NCBI RefSeq assembly: GCF_003316845.1
Contig: NZ_QMIK01000003.1
Coordinates: 310,001 to 374,000, forward strand
Source: Cognataquiflexum aquatile
GTDB lineage: Bacteria; Bacteroidota; Bacteroidia; Cytophagales; Cyclobacteriaceae
Length of the DNA stretch: 64,000 nucleotides
Direction of reading: 5' to 3'
A program made the translations under genes and the position numbers. This document shows positions 36,706-46,088 of this stretch, piece by piece (positions within the stretch are counted from its first letter, which is position 1; every line of letters begins with the position of its first letter). The notes beneath the pieces were generated by a model. That model was not told where the DNA came from. It searched no databases and was given only the letters and a program-made list of their open reading frames with translations.

Positions 36706-37638
36706 TTACTTCTTACTGAATTCAAAAAGCTTTCTTTTCTCTTCTTTGCTCAGACCGTCATACCCTTTTGAGGCGATTTTATCTAAAATTAGATCGATCT
36801 CTTCCTGAGAGACTACCTCCGGTTTTGAAGCAGTGGTTGTTTTGCCTGATTTTGACTGGGAATACTCACCAGCGGAAGAATAGGTTTTTGTTTTGCGGTA
36901 GGATACTTTCACAGGAGATTTTCTGGTAAATATCCTGGTAAAGAAATTCCCAATTGCCTGGATCCATGATCCCATGTCCCTTCCCTTTTGGAGTTGGTTG
37001 ACATAGAGGAAACCCAATGCTGCACCTCCCAAATGTGCCAATTCCCCGCCTGCATTGTTCCCCGTCGAATTGACAAATGCGATCAGGACATAAAATATGG
37101 CGATATATTTGATTTTGACCGGGCCTAGCAGCAAGAGGAAGAAAGTGGTATTTGGTGCCAAAGTAGCCGCCGCAACCACCACAGCATATACACCGGCACT
37201 CGCCCCCAACATCCGCGCTGTAGCTAAAGAATCTGCAAAATAGGGGGAGATATTGTACATCACAAGGTAAAGCACCCCACCGGCCAGGCCACCCAGGACA
37301 TAGATATTGGCCAATCTTTTACTTCCCAGGTATTCGTTGAGCAGGAGACCAAACCAATACAAAAACAGCATATTGAAAAGGATGTGGAAAATCCCTTCGT
37401 GAAAAAACATATATGTCAATGCAGACCATGGCTGAATGATCAACTGTGGCAAATCTGCCGGCATCATCAAGTATGACCGGAAACCCTCATATATGCTTCC
37501 TGCTCCGGAGAAGGTAAAGATCACCCGGACAAAAACCATCGCAAAAAACACCAATATGTTGATCGCCATGATCTTATACAAACTGTTGTTTTGGAGTTTG
37601 AAAGCGTTTTTGAGGTTATACCAGAATCCGTCGTACAT
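36706..37638 (-). CDS. Rhomboid-family intramembrane serine protease
   Basis: The 310-residue protein has six or more membrane segments in residues 20-215 and a hydrophilic C-terminal tail. The rhomboid serine lies in MLGASAGVYAVV, where the residue after the serine is Ala instead of the usual Gly (GxSA, not GxSG). The partner histidine is in LAHLGGAALGFLYV, and the N-terminal WSALTYMFFHEGIFHILFNM loop is typical. It is the last gene of the minus-strand unit membrane protein-mutL-rhomboid-rhomboid, 9 nt after the other rhomboid. Substrates are unknown. Confidence 0.88.
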   Translation of the reverse strand: MYDGFWYNLKNAFKLQNNSLYKIMAINILVFFAMVFVRVIFTFSGAGSIYEGFRSYLMMPADLPQLIIQPWSALTYMFFHEGIFHILFNMLFLYWFGLLLNEYLGSKRLANIYVLGGLAGGVLYLVMYNISPYFADSLATARMLGASAGVYAVVVAAATLAPNTTFFLLLLGPVKIKYIAIFYVLIAFVNSTGNNAGGELAHLGGAALGFLYVNQLQKGRDMGSWIQAIGNFFTRIFTRKSPVKVSYRKTKTYSSAGEYSQSKSGKTTTASKPEVVSQEEIDLILDKIASKGYDGLSKEEKRKLFEFSKK

Positions 37639-37647
37639 AATTGATTT

Positions 37648-38439
37648 TTAATAAAAGTCTTTCCTGCTTTTTTTCCAATAATACACCAATCCGGCTCCTA
37701 CAATCAAACCGCTGAGATGGGCAAAGTGCGCCACATTGTCCAATGGGTTGTTATTTACAACGTTGTAAATGGTGTAAAGGCCATAAAACAGCACCAGATA
37801 TTTGGCTTTGACCGGCATAGGAGGAAACAACAAAAAGAGCTGGGTGTTTGGAAACAGCATAGCAAAAGCGATCAATACCCCAAACAGGGCACCGGAGGCA
37901 CCTACCATCGGGACGTTGGCCTGAAGATCCCGGACTGCTGACAGGTTCTCTTTTGCTCTTTGGATATGAGCCGGATCTTCGGGATTGCGGCTATAGGAAT
38001 CTACAAAGTCAAAAACGTTTGCTTTGAACAAATGTCTGTTTTGAATTACAAACTGATTGAACTGGTCCGGACTTGGTTCATCGTAAAATGCGCTGATTTG
38101 ATTGTCCAATTTGTTCATCTGATAGGCTGTATAACCCGAATACAACAACCCTGAGCCTACACCGCAAACCATCCAAAGTGTCAGTATCTTTTTTGGACCG
38201 AGAAATTCCTCCAATAAAGGACCGAAGATGAACAACCCAAACATGTTGCTGAAAAGGTGCCATCCATCGGCATGCATAAACATGTATGTCAAAAATTGGG
38301 TAGGGATGAAGCGGTTGCTATTGACATAATACAGGGCAAGCATCCCCTTCAGTTGTGGCATCAAAAACGCAGTTACCACATACACGGCAACGGTAATGAT
38401 CAGGATATTTTTTACTACAGGGGTAATATTTCTAAACAT
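37648..38439 (-). CDS. Rhomboid-family intramembrane serine protease (canonical)
   Basis: This 263-residue rhomboid has the complete catalytic motif VGASGALFGVLIAF (GxSG) and the histidine in NVAHFAHLSGLIVGA, with FMHADGWHLFSNMFGLFIFG near the N-terminus. A soluble insert of about 75 residues separates early membrane helices. It cleaves transmembrane substrates within the inner membrane. It begins 3 nt after mutL and is followed by a second, variant rhomboid, probably a duplication within the operon. Confidence 0.9.
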   Translation of the reverse strand: MFRNITPVVKNILIITVAVYVVTAFLMPQLKGMLALYYVNSNRFIPTQFLTYMFMHADGWHLFSNMFGLFIFGPLLEEFLGPKKILTLWMVCGVGSGLLYSGYTAYQMNKLDNQISAFYDEPSPDQFNQFVIQNRHLFKANVFDFVDSYSRNPEDPAHIQRAKENLSAVRDLQANVPMVGASGALFGVLIAFAMLFPNTQLFLLFPPMPVKAKYLVLFYGLYTIYNVVNNNPLDNVAHFAHLSGLIVGAGLVYYWKKSRKDFY

Positions 38440-38442
38440 ACA

Positions 38443-40314
38443 CTATCTGGTAAAGAAGCCATGAATTTGTTGTAAATCAATTTTGACAAAAGTTTTGTTC
38501 CCCGAAAGCCCATAATTTGGATTTTGACAGGCAAATAGCTGACCAACGATAATTTCCATCTCGGACATATCCAGTTTGCTGCCCCGCTTGATGGCGGATC
38601 TCCGGGCAAGTGACCTCGCCAGATTTTCTCTTTTGTCCAATGAAAGCTCGGACTTGAAGTGTTTGAACTGCTCCAGCAATCCTTCGAAAAGGGCCTTTTC
38701 ATTGTTGACCTGAATATCAGCAGGTACTCCCTGAATCAAAATCGTGTCTTTGCCGAATTCCACGATCACAAAACCAAGACTGTACAGTTCCTCTTTGATA
38801 TCCATCACCAAAGCAAAGTCCGCCTGGCTCAATTGGATATGGGGGGGGAACAGACATTGCTGCGAAGCCCCGGCAGCATGTTGGAGCTGCTTGCGATACC
38901 TTTCGTATAAGATCCGCTCATGTGCCGACTGTTGGTCTATGATCAGCAAGCCGGTGGACATTTGAGCCACAATATAATTGTTTTCAACTTGAAATGTCGC
39001 TCCCGTGGCATTTCCCTCGGGAAAATGGAGGACATCTTCGTTGGCTTTGGAGGAGATGGTCAGGATTTCCTCTTCGCCCATATTCCTTATTTCCTTTCCT
39101 CTGGAAACCTCAATCGTATTTCCTCCGCCTTCAAATAGCTTTTCCCAACCTGAAACAGATTGCTTCTGATAGGCAGGACTTTGGAATGTTTTGTATTTAT
39201 TCTCCATCCCTTGGTTGTCAGGTTGGAGGGTATTTTCGGTGTGGACAGCTTCTGTTTGTTCCCGGTTTGATTTCCAGTTTTCGGTAAAATTCACATCGAA
39301 GCTGAAGTCCAAAGCAGGCACCACATTGTGGGCGCCAAGAGATTGCTTGACTGCCGACCTTACCACCGCATAAACGGTCCTTTCATCGTCAAACTTTATC
39401 TCGGTTTTGGTAGGATGGACATTGATATCAATATGACTTGGATCAATCTCCAAAAACAGCACGTAAAACGGTTGCATGTCGCCGGACATCAATCCTTCAT
39501 AGGCATTACTGACTGCGTGGTTGAGGTAGTTGTTTTTGATATACCTATTGTTGACAAAAAAATACTGCTCACCGCGGGTTTTTTTGGCAGATTCCGGTTT
39601 GCCGATATATCCACGGACATTCAGGTGCGGGGTTTCTTCCAGACAGGCCACCAACTGTCCCTGATAGGATTTTCCAAAAATCCCCAATATCCTATGGCTG
39701 AGTTTCCCCGGCAATAGTCTGAAAAGTTCAAGGTCGTTTTGGATGAAAGTAAATCCTATTTCAGGATAAGAGAGGGCAACTCTTTGGAACTCTTCCACCA
39801 TATGGCGCATTTCCACAGGATTGGATTTCAGGAAATTCCTTCGGGCAGGAACATTGAAAAACAGGTTTTTGACGGATATTGAAGTTCCTTCGGGACAGGA
39901 AGCAGGTTCCTGCTTTTTTACCTCAGAACCTTCCATCACAATTATGGTCCCCAATTCAGCTCCGCTTTGACGGGTTTTCATCTCCACTTGGGCTACGGCG
40001 CCGATAGAGGCTAATGCTTCTCCGCGGAAACCGAATGTGCGGATCGAAAACAAATCTTCTGTATTTCTGATTTTGGAAGTCGCATGCCGCTCAAAACTCA
40101 TTCTCGCATCCGTCATAGACATGCCTTTGCCGTTGTCAATGACCTGAATGAGGGTTTTTCCGGCGTCCTTGACGATAACCTGAATATGGCTTGCTTTGGC
40201 ATCGACTGCATTTTCCAGCAATTCCTTTAGGGCAGATGCCGGACGCTGTACTACTTCGCCTGCTGCAATTTGATTGGCTATCGCATCAGGGAGTAAATGG
40301 ATGATGTCACTCAT
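38443..40314 (-). CDS. mutL: DNA mismatch repair protein MutL
   Basis: MutL couples mismatch recognition by MutS to strand incision. The 623-residue protein has the GHKL ATPase N-terminus with IAAGEVVQRPASALKELLENAVDA, DNGKGMS and TFGFRGEALASIGAV motifs, and a C-terminal domain with DQQSAHERILYERY near residue 455. The latter corresponds to the endonuclease motif DQHA(x)2E(x)4E, with Gln in place of His. The gene overlaps the upstream membrane-protein gene by 4 nt (ATGA) and is followed by two rhomboids, so all four are probably co-transcribed. Confidence 0.95.
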   Translation of the reverse strand: MSDIIHLLPDAIANQIAAGEVVQRPASALKELLENAVDAKASHIQVIVKDAGKTLIQVIDNGKGMSMTDARMSFERHATSKIRNTEDLFSIRTFGFRGEALASIGAVAQVEMKTRQSGAELGTIIVMEGSEVKKQEPASCPEGTSISVKNLFFNVPARRNFLKSNPVEMRHMVEEFQRVALSYPEIGFTFIQNDLELFRLLPGKLSHRILGIFGKSYQGQLVACLEETPHLNVRGYIGKPESAKKTRGEQYFFVNNRYIKNNYLNHAVSNAYEGLMSGDMQPFYVLFLEIDPSHIDINVHPTKTEIKFDDERTVYAVVRSAVKQSLGAHNVVPALDFSFDVNFTENWKSNREQTEAVHTENTLQPDNQGMENKYKTFQSPAYQKQSVSGWEKLFEGGGNTIEVSRGKEIRNMGEEEILTISSKANEDVLHFPEGNATGATFQVENNYIVAQMSTGLLIIDQQSAHERILYERYRKQLQHAAGASQQCLFPPHIQLSQADFALVMDIKEELYSLGFVIVEFGKDTILIQGVPADIQVNNEKALFEGLLEQFKHFKSELSLDKRENLARSLARRSAIKRGSKLDMSEMEIIVGQLFACQNPNYGLSGNKTFVKIDLQQIHGFFTR

Positions 40315-40721
40315 TTTTTAAGTTTTCCCATTAACTTAAATAACAAAAATGTTATCAACAGTCCACCTGAAATATAAATAAGATAGTATATCGCTTGGGG
40401 ACCATAGAATACGTAACCAAAAATCAAACCCATCAATACAAGGAATATCAATAACCGGAAAATACCTGTATTGGTAAGAGGAGATGTCATTTTACCTTTG
40501 ATCTGACTCCCCTGTGAAAAAGCTCCCCTGATTGCAGATCCTCTGTAAGAATCATTTGCTTCGTCATATCCTTCCTCATAGGGAAGCTTCCCTTCAGCTT
40601 GCAATTCTTTTTTAATTCTAGCAGTCCTTTGTTCGATTTCCTCCTTAATGGGATCATAAAACCGAGGCTTGATTTCAAATCGGGCATGATTGGCGGTTTT
40701 GAACAGGGAAGGTAATTTCAT
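40311..40721 (-). CDS. Small membrane protein upstream of mutL
   Basis: I chose the start MKLPSLFKTANHARFEIKPR at 40721; the frame could extend 11 codons upstream. The 136-residue protein has a charged N-terminal region (YDPIKEEIEQRTARIKKEL) and two C-terminal hydrophobic segments (about 90-112 and 115-132) forming a membrane hairpin. The family is not known to me by function. It overlaps mutL by 4 nt, so it is first in that operon. Confidence 0.72.
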   Translation of the reverse strand: MKLPSLFKTANHARFEIKPRFYDPIKEEIEQRTARIKKELQAEGKLPYEEGYDEANDSYRGSAIRGAFSQGSQIKGKMTSPLTNTGIFRLLIFLVLMGLIFGYVFYGPQAIYYLIYISGGLLITFLLFKLMGKLKK

Positions 40722-40791
40722 AGTGCGGTTAAATTCAATTTGGTAATCATTCAATTATAAAACATCTGTCCCAATCATCACAAATTGATAC

Positions 40792-40844
40792 TTTGGGCTT
40801 CTTTTTTTCGTATATGTTTGTACAAATTGATGTATATTCATACA
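40792..40844 (+). promoter_or_regulatory. Promoter-like boxes with palindromes upstream of GH3 fusion gene
   Basis: TTTG (40792-40795) and TATGTTTG (40813-40820) are 17 nt apart. The -7 box runs into the palindrome TTTGTACAAA (40817-40826). A second inverted repeat, TGTAT-ATTC-ATACA, lies at 40831-40844. The arrangement could allow repression. Confidence 0.45.
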
Positions 40845-40885
40845 AAGTTATTTTAAAATTCAAGCAATAAAAATTAAACAAGAGC

Positions 40886-43800
40886 ATGCGTATAAAAGTT
40901 TGGGGTATCCTGTTGGGGTTGGTCGCGATATTTCAGTCAGACGTGTTGATGGGATGGGAAAAATCCAACCTTGATTCAAAATTGGATGGAAAGGATCCAC
41001 TCAGTACCGAGAATTTCGGAAGGCAAATGGAGTGGGTGGACAGTGTTTTTGAGAATAATAGTTTTGAAGAGCGTTTGGGGCAGCTGTTTATGGTGGCCGC
41101 TTATTCCAATAAGGATGAAAAGCACGTCGAAGAAATTGCCAAACTGATTGCCGAGCAAAACATTGGTGGACTTATATTTTTTCAGGGTGGACCGGTCAGA
41201 CAGGCCAATTTGACCAATTATTACCAATCTATTTCCAAAATGCCCCTTTTCATTGCCATGGATGCAGAATGGGGCGTCAATATGCGGCTGGATTCCGTCA
41301 TTGGATTTCCCAAAGCCATGACCTTGGGCGCGCTTCCCGATGAGGATCTGATCTATGAAATGGGAAAAGAAATCGCGTTTCAGTTCAAATCTTTGGGGAT
41401 GCACATCAATTTTGCCCCGGTAGTAGATGTCAATTCCAATCCTGAAAATCCGGTCATTGGATACAGGGCTTTTGGGGAAGAAAAACATTTGGTCACCAGA
41501 AAATCATTGGCCTACATGAAAGGTTTGCAGGATAATGGAGTCATGGCCAATGCCAAACATTTTCCGGGACATGGTGATACCGAGACAGATTCCCACTATA
41601 CGCTGCCTGTTATCAAGCATTCCGAGACGAGGATCAAGGATATCGACCTTTATCCCTATCGGGAATTGATCGAAAATGACCTGATGAGTGTCATGGTCGC
41701 CCACCTGCATGTACCGAGCATGGACAGCGAAACCAACAAAGCCACCACCCTTTCGAAATATGTCGTTACTGATTTGTTGAAAAAGCAGATGAATTTCAAT
41801 GGCTTGGTTTTTACTGACGCTTTGAATATGAGGGGAGTTTCCAAATATTTGAAACCGGGTGAAATAGATTTACATGCCTTGCTTGCCGGGAATGATGTTT
41901 TACTTTACTCCCAGGATGTCCCAAAAGCCAAAGCACTTATCCTGCAAGCCATCGATGAAGGTAAGATCAGCCAAGAGGAAGTGGATGAAAAAATCAGACG
42001 AATCCTCAAAGCTAAATTTTGGGCAGGATTGGACCAAAACCGCCCCATAGATACCTATAAACTTGCGGAAAAAATCAATAGACCCGAGGCAGCTATATTG
42101 GTAGAAAAACTTTACGAAAGATCCATTACGGTTACTTCCAACAAAGACAACCTGCTGCCGCTTCGCCATTTGGACATGCAAAATTTTGCTTCCCTCACCA
42201 TTGGTGGCAACGGAACCGAGTTTCAGAAGAAATTAGATAAATATGCAAGGTTTGACCATTTCCGCATCGAAAATGGGGCCGTCGAAGATAGCCTGAATGG
42301 TCTTGCAGAGAAGCTTCAGCCTTACCAGACCATCATAGTCGGATTGACTGGAATCACCAATACTCCAAAAAGAAATTTTGGACTCAGCCAAACAGATTTT
42401 GACTTTATTCAAAAGTTGGAACAAGAAAAAAACTTGATTTTGGTAGTTTTTGGTAGCGCCTACTCGGTAAAGACGCTTCCTGAAATGTCACATAACATTG
42501 TGGCTTTTGAAAATAATTTAATCACCCAAAGGCTTGTACCTGAAATCATATTTGGTGCAAGGGATGCACATGGTCTTTTGCCTGTTTCAGCAAATCCTTA
42601 TTTGAGGATGGGAACTGGAGGATATTTGGAAGGTTTGGGAAGACTTTCCTACAGTATTCCTGAGAATCAAGGTCTCGACAGCAGGAGATTGGCCAGGATT
42701 GACACGATCATGGCCAACAGTATTGCAAAGCAGGCAATACCAGGTGGCGTGGTTTTGGTCGCAAAAAACGGGCAGGTGGTATTTGAAAAATCCTACGGCT
42801 ATTATGATTATAAAAAAACCAGGCCTGTCAATACTGAGACCGTATATGACCTTGCCTCCATTACCAAAATTTTGGCGACGACACAGGCAGTGATGTTCCT
42901 CGAAAGCAGGGGTTTGATCGACATGGATAAGCCTATAGGGAGATATATCCCTGAGTTGAGGAATACCAATAAAGAGCACCTGATTTTGAAAGACATTCTC
43001 GCCCATGAGGCCGGCCTGGTGGCATTTATACCTCATTATACCAAAACAGTGGAAGGAGGACAGTGGAAACCGGAATATTACCGCGCTGCGGCCGAACAGG
43101 GGTATACACTTCCGGTATCCAATGAGATGTTTGCGATGAATTCTCTCCGTGACAGTATATGGACATGGACTGTAAAATCTGAACTTAGAAAACCTGAATC
43201 CAATAAAAAGAAATACAGTTATGTATACTCTGACCTTACCATGTACCTGATGCAGGCCTTGGTGGAGGAATTGACCAACCAGCCTTTAGATGAGTTTTTG
43301 GAGCAAAATCTCTATAACCCCTTGGGGCTTTATTCGATGACATTCAATCCGGTCAATAAATACCCGATTGATTTTGTCGCACCGACCGAAGAGGATGTGG
43401 CATTCAGAAAGCGGCAGATTCAAGGGTATGTGCACGATCCTGGTGCGGCCATGTATGGTGGTGTGGCAGGACATGCAGGCCTTTTTGGCAAAGCCAATGA
43501 CTTGGCTGTCCTGATGCAGATGATGCTGAATGGGGGTAAATATGCGGACGTGGAATTTATTGACAAAGAGACGGTCATGGAATTTACCGATAGACAATCC
43601 ACACAAAGCAGGCGCGGTTGGGGATGGGATAAGCCCGAACCCGAGAAAGGAAAAGGAGGCAGCGCGGGGAATATGGCTCCAAAGAGTACTTTTGGGCACA
43701 CCGGATTCACAGGTACCTGTGTATGGGCCGATCCTGAAAATGATCTGATTTATGTTTTTCTCTCCAACAGGGTCCATCCATATGCAGAAAACAACCTGCT

Positions 43801-43897
43801 GCTCAAAGACGGCGTAAGACAAGAAATCCATGATGTCATTTACCAAGCCATGACAGTCAAAACCAAATCAGATAATTTGGTGATGGTAAAGGAATAG
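40886..43897 (+). CDS. GH3 beta-N-acetylglucosaminidase fused to class C beta-lactamase-like serine hydrolase
   Basis: The 1003-residue protein starts with a signal peptide and has two catalytic modules. Residues about 50-390 form an NagZ-like GH3 domain with NAKHFPGHGDTETDSH near 225 and the nucleophile Asp in VFTDALNMRG near 311. Residues about 610-985 are a beta-lactamase-like serine hydrolase with SITK (nucleophile Ser near 657), YSD in the YxN position near 780 and HTG near 937. A peptidoglycan-recycling role is likely: GH3 removes GlcNAc, and the second module may act on peptide or ester bonds. It stands alone, with promoter-like boxes upstream. Confidence 0.88.
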   Translation: MRIKVWGILLGLVAIFQSDVLMGWEKSNLDSKLDGKDPLSTENFGRQMEWVDSVFENNSFEERLGQLFMVAAYSNKDEKHVEEIAKLIAEQNIGGLIFFQGGPVRQANLTNYYQSISKMPLFIAMDAEWGVNMRLDSVIGFPKAMTLGALPDEDLIYEMGKEIAFQFKSLGMHINFAPVVDVNSNPENPVIGYRAFGEEKHLVTRKSLAYMKGLQDNGVMANAKHFPGHGDTETDSHYTLPVIKHSETRIKDIDLYPYRELIENDLMSVMVAHLHVPSMDSETNKATTLSKYVVTDLLKKQMNFNGLVFTDALNMRGVSKYLKPGEIDLHALLAGNDVLLYSQDVPKAKALILQAIDEGKISQEEVDEKIRRILKAKFWAGLDQNRPIDTYKLAEKINRPEAAILVEKLYERSITVTSNKDNLLPLRHLDMQNFASLTIGGNGTEFQKKLDKYARFDHFRIENGAVEDSLNGLAEKLQPYQTIIVGLTGITNTPKRNFGLSQTDFDFIQKLEQEKNLILVVFGSAYSVKTLPEMSHNIVAFENNLITQRLVPEIIFGARDAHGLLPVSANPYLRMGTGGYLEGLGRLSYSIPENQGLDSRRLARIDTIMANSIAKQAIPGGVVLVAKNGQVVFEKSYGYYDYKKTRPVNTETVYDLASITKILATTQAVMFLESRGLIDMDKPIGRYIPELRNTNKEHLILKDILAHEAGLVAFIPHYTKTVEGGQWKPEYYRAAAEQGYTLPVSNEMFAMNSLRDSIWTWTVKSELRKPESNKKKYSYVYSDLTMYLMQALVEELTNQPLDEFLEQNLYNPLGLYSMTFNPVNKYPIDFVAPTEEDVAFRKRQIQGYVHDPGAAMYGGVAGHAGLFGKANDLAVLMQMMLNGGKYADVEFIDKETVMEFTDRQSTQSRRGWGWDKPEPEKGKGGSAGNMAPKSTFGHTGFTGTCVWADPENDLIYVFLSNRVHPYAENNLLLKDGVRQEIHDVIYQAMTVKTKSDNLVMVKE

Positions 43898-44103
43898 GAG
43901 ATAGAAAATTTCTTATAATTCCATGGAAGTTATGAAATATGAAGTTTCCTTTTTCTGAATTGAACTGAAGATTATCTGTATCAAAATATACTTCTGTAGT
44001 GCTGCCACCTACATTTCCATAAAAATATTAAATCCAAAGAATTGAACATTTTTATATAAAAAGCGTGTTTAATTTTTTGTTATAAACATTCATCTCAGCC
44101 AAC

Positions 44104-45261
44104 ATGAAAATTGGAATCGTTTGTTATCCTACTTTTGGAGGTAGTGGAGTGGTAGCCACGGAGTTAGGAAAAGCCCTAGCCAAGGAAGGTCACCAAATCC
44201 ACTTCATCACATACCGACAGCCTACGAGGCTCGATTTTTTTAATCAGAATCTCTTCTATCATGAAGTGGATATCAAAAGCTATCCTTTATTCGAGCATGC
44301 ACCGTATGAACTTGCCCTTGCGAGTAAGATGGTGAATGTGGTGAGTTTTGAAAAGCTTGACCTTCTCCATGTCCATTATGCGATTCCGCACGCATCGGCG
44401 GCTTACATGGCAAAACAGATACTCAAAGAACAGGGCATTTACATTCCCGTGGTCACCACCCTTCATGGAACTGACATCACTTTGGTAGGTAAAGATCCAA
44501 GCTACGAGCCGGTGGTCACCTTCAGTATCAACCAGTCTGATGCAGTTACGGCAGTTTCAGAAGATTTGAGAAAAGCCACCTATGAGCATTTTGCCATAAA
44601 TAAAAATATTGTGGTTATCCCCAATTTCATCGACCTGGAGCGCTTCAAAAGACAGAAAAAAGAGCATTTTAAACTGGCAATTTGTCCAAATGGAGAGAAA
44701 CTTCTGGTGCACACCTCCAACTTCAGGAAAGTCAAAAGGGTAGAGGATGTGATCCATGTCTTCTATGAATTGAGAAAAAAAATTCCGGCAAAACTATTGT
44801 TGGTAGGAGATGGGCCTGAAAGAGATAAGATGGAAAGACTCTGCAGAGAATTGGGAACCTGTGATGACATCAGATTCCTCGGAAAAATGGAGGCTGTGGA
44901 GGAAGTACTTTCTGTAGCAGATCTTTTTGTCATGCCTTCTGAAAAGGAAAGTTTTGGATTGGCGGCTTTGGAGGCGATGGCATGTGAAGTCCCGGTTCTA
45001 AGTTCTGATGCAGGGGGTATTCCTGAATTGAACATCGACGGAGTCACCGGATTTACCTGTAAAATCGGAGATGTAAAAACCATGACTGAAAAAGCCCTTG
45101 AAATCCTTGACGATAAAAATCTCCCGGGATTCAAAGAACGGGCACTTGCCCGGGCCAAAGAATTTGACGTAACCAAAATATTACCACTTTATGAGCAGGT
45201 ATATGTTCAGACTTTGGAGGAAACAAAATCATTGAGCTTAAAATATGATTTAAATCATTAG
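44104..45261 (+). CDS. bshA: N-acetyl-alpha-D-glucosaminyl L-malate synthase BshA
   Basis: BshA transfers GlcNAc from UDP-GlcNAc to L-malate, the first step of bacillithiol synthesis. The 385-residue GT4 glycosyltransferase opens with MKIGIVCYPTFGGSGVVATE, the hallmark of BshA, followed by LHVHYAIPHASAAYMAK, VTTLHGTDITLVG and the GT-B nucleotide-binding part with MPSEKESFGLAALEAMACEVP. It is a single gene with 206 nt of non-coding sequence upstream. The bacillithiol disulfide reductase candidate ypdA lies at 49625-50590. Confidence 0.95.
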   Translation: MKIGIVCYPTFGGSGVVATELGKALAKEGHQIHFITYRQPTRLDFFNQNLFYHEVDIKSYPLFEHAPYELALASKMVNVVSFEKLDLLHVHYAIPHASAAYMAKQILKEQGIYIPVVTTLHGTDITLVGKDPSYEPVVTFSINQSDAVTAVSEDLRKATYEHFAINKNIVVIPNFIDLERFKRQKKEHFKLAICPNGEKLLVHTSNFRKVKRVEDVIHVFYELRKKIPAKLLLVGDGPERDKMERLCRELGTCDDIRFLGKMEAVEEVLSVADLFVMPSEKESFGLAALEAMACEVPVLSSDAGGIPELNIDGVTGFTCKIGDVKTMTEKALEILDDKNLPGFKERALARAKEFDVTKILPLYEQVYVQTLEETKSLSLKYDLNH

Positions 45262-45395
45262 GGAATTTTTATTGCTGAAATCAATAAATTTGTGTTTTAA
45301 ATGTAAATTTGTGAATCAAAACAGATGATATGTATAACTATTTACCTTTTTTATTAGTTTTATTTGTATTATTCGGAATCTCAAAAAAGTAAACT

Positions 45396-46046
45396 ATGCC
45401 AACTAGTACGAGTACATTGAAAAAAATCGGACGGTTGGACAGGCCTGATAATTCGGGGTCTGCCCATATGTTTGAAAATCCGCTTCTGGAAAAATTATCA
45501 AGAACCCATATCCTGGTTCCCATCACCCTGTTCTTTTTGGTTTCGTCGGTCTGTCTTTATTATGCGGTAACCACGACCAATATCAATCTTTGGAGTGGGA
45601 CTTTGGTACTGCTATTGGGGATTTTCGCTTTTACATTTGTGGAATATATGATGCACAAGCATTTTTTCCATATGGAGCCCGATACGCCTATCAAAGATAA
45701 ACTTCAGTACAGTGTGCATGGCGTTCACCATGACTATCCCAAAGACAAGGACAGACTCGCTATGCCTCCATTTGTGAGCGCTGCGTACGTCTTAATTTTC
45801 TATGCTGTTTTCAATTTGATCATGGGTGATTTTACCCTTTATTTCTTGCCCGGGTTTTTATTTGGCTATTCTGCTTACTTGGGAGTGCATTATGTTGTGC
45901 ATGCTTTCCAGCCACCAAAGAATTTTCTAAAAGTTCTTTGGGTAAACCACGCCGTCCACCATTACAAAGATCCCGATGTGGCTTTCGGAGTAAGTTCACC
46001 GCTTTGGGATTATATCCTAGGGACAATGCCTAAAAAAGAAAAATAA
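45396..46046 (+). CDS. Fatty acid hydroxylase-superfamily membrane protein
   Basis: The 216-residue protein has about four membrane segments and the diiron histidine clusters of the family: EYMMHKHFFH, VHGVHHDYPKD, HYVVHAFQPP and NHAVHHYKD. The nearest known role is fatty acid 2-hydroxylase acting on lipids such as sphingolipids, which this phylum makes. It is a single gene converging with a lipoprotein gene. The TAAATTTG box at 45304-45311 resembles a -7 element, but no TTG lies at the expected distance. Confidence 0.88.
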   Translation: MPTSTSTLKKIGRLDRPDNSGSAHMFENPLLEKLSRTHILVPITLFFLVSSVCLYYAVTTTNINLWSGTLVLLLGIFAFTFVEYMMHKHFFHMEPDTPIKDKLQYSVHGVHHDYPKDKDRLAMPPFVSAAYVLIFYAVFNLIMGDFTLYFLPGFLFGYSAYLGVHYVVHAFQPPKNFLKVLWVNHAVHHYKDPDVAFGVSSPLWDYILGTMPKKEK

Positions 46047-46052
46047 AATGAC

Positions 46053-46088
46053 ATCCCTCTTTCATTAATTCCGAAAGGGGGATTTTTA
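46053..46088. terminator. Bidirectional terminator between hydroxylase and lipoprotein
   Basis: ATCCCTCTTTC (46053-46063) pairs with GAAAGGGGGAT (46073-46083) with one mismatch, followed by TTTTTATTT on the plus strand and A-rich sequence on the left. Confidence 0.75.
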
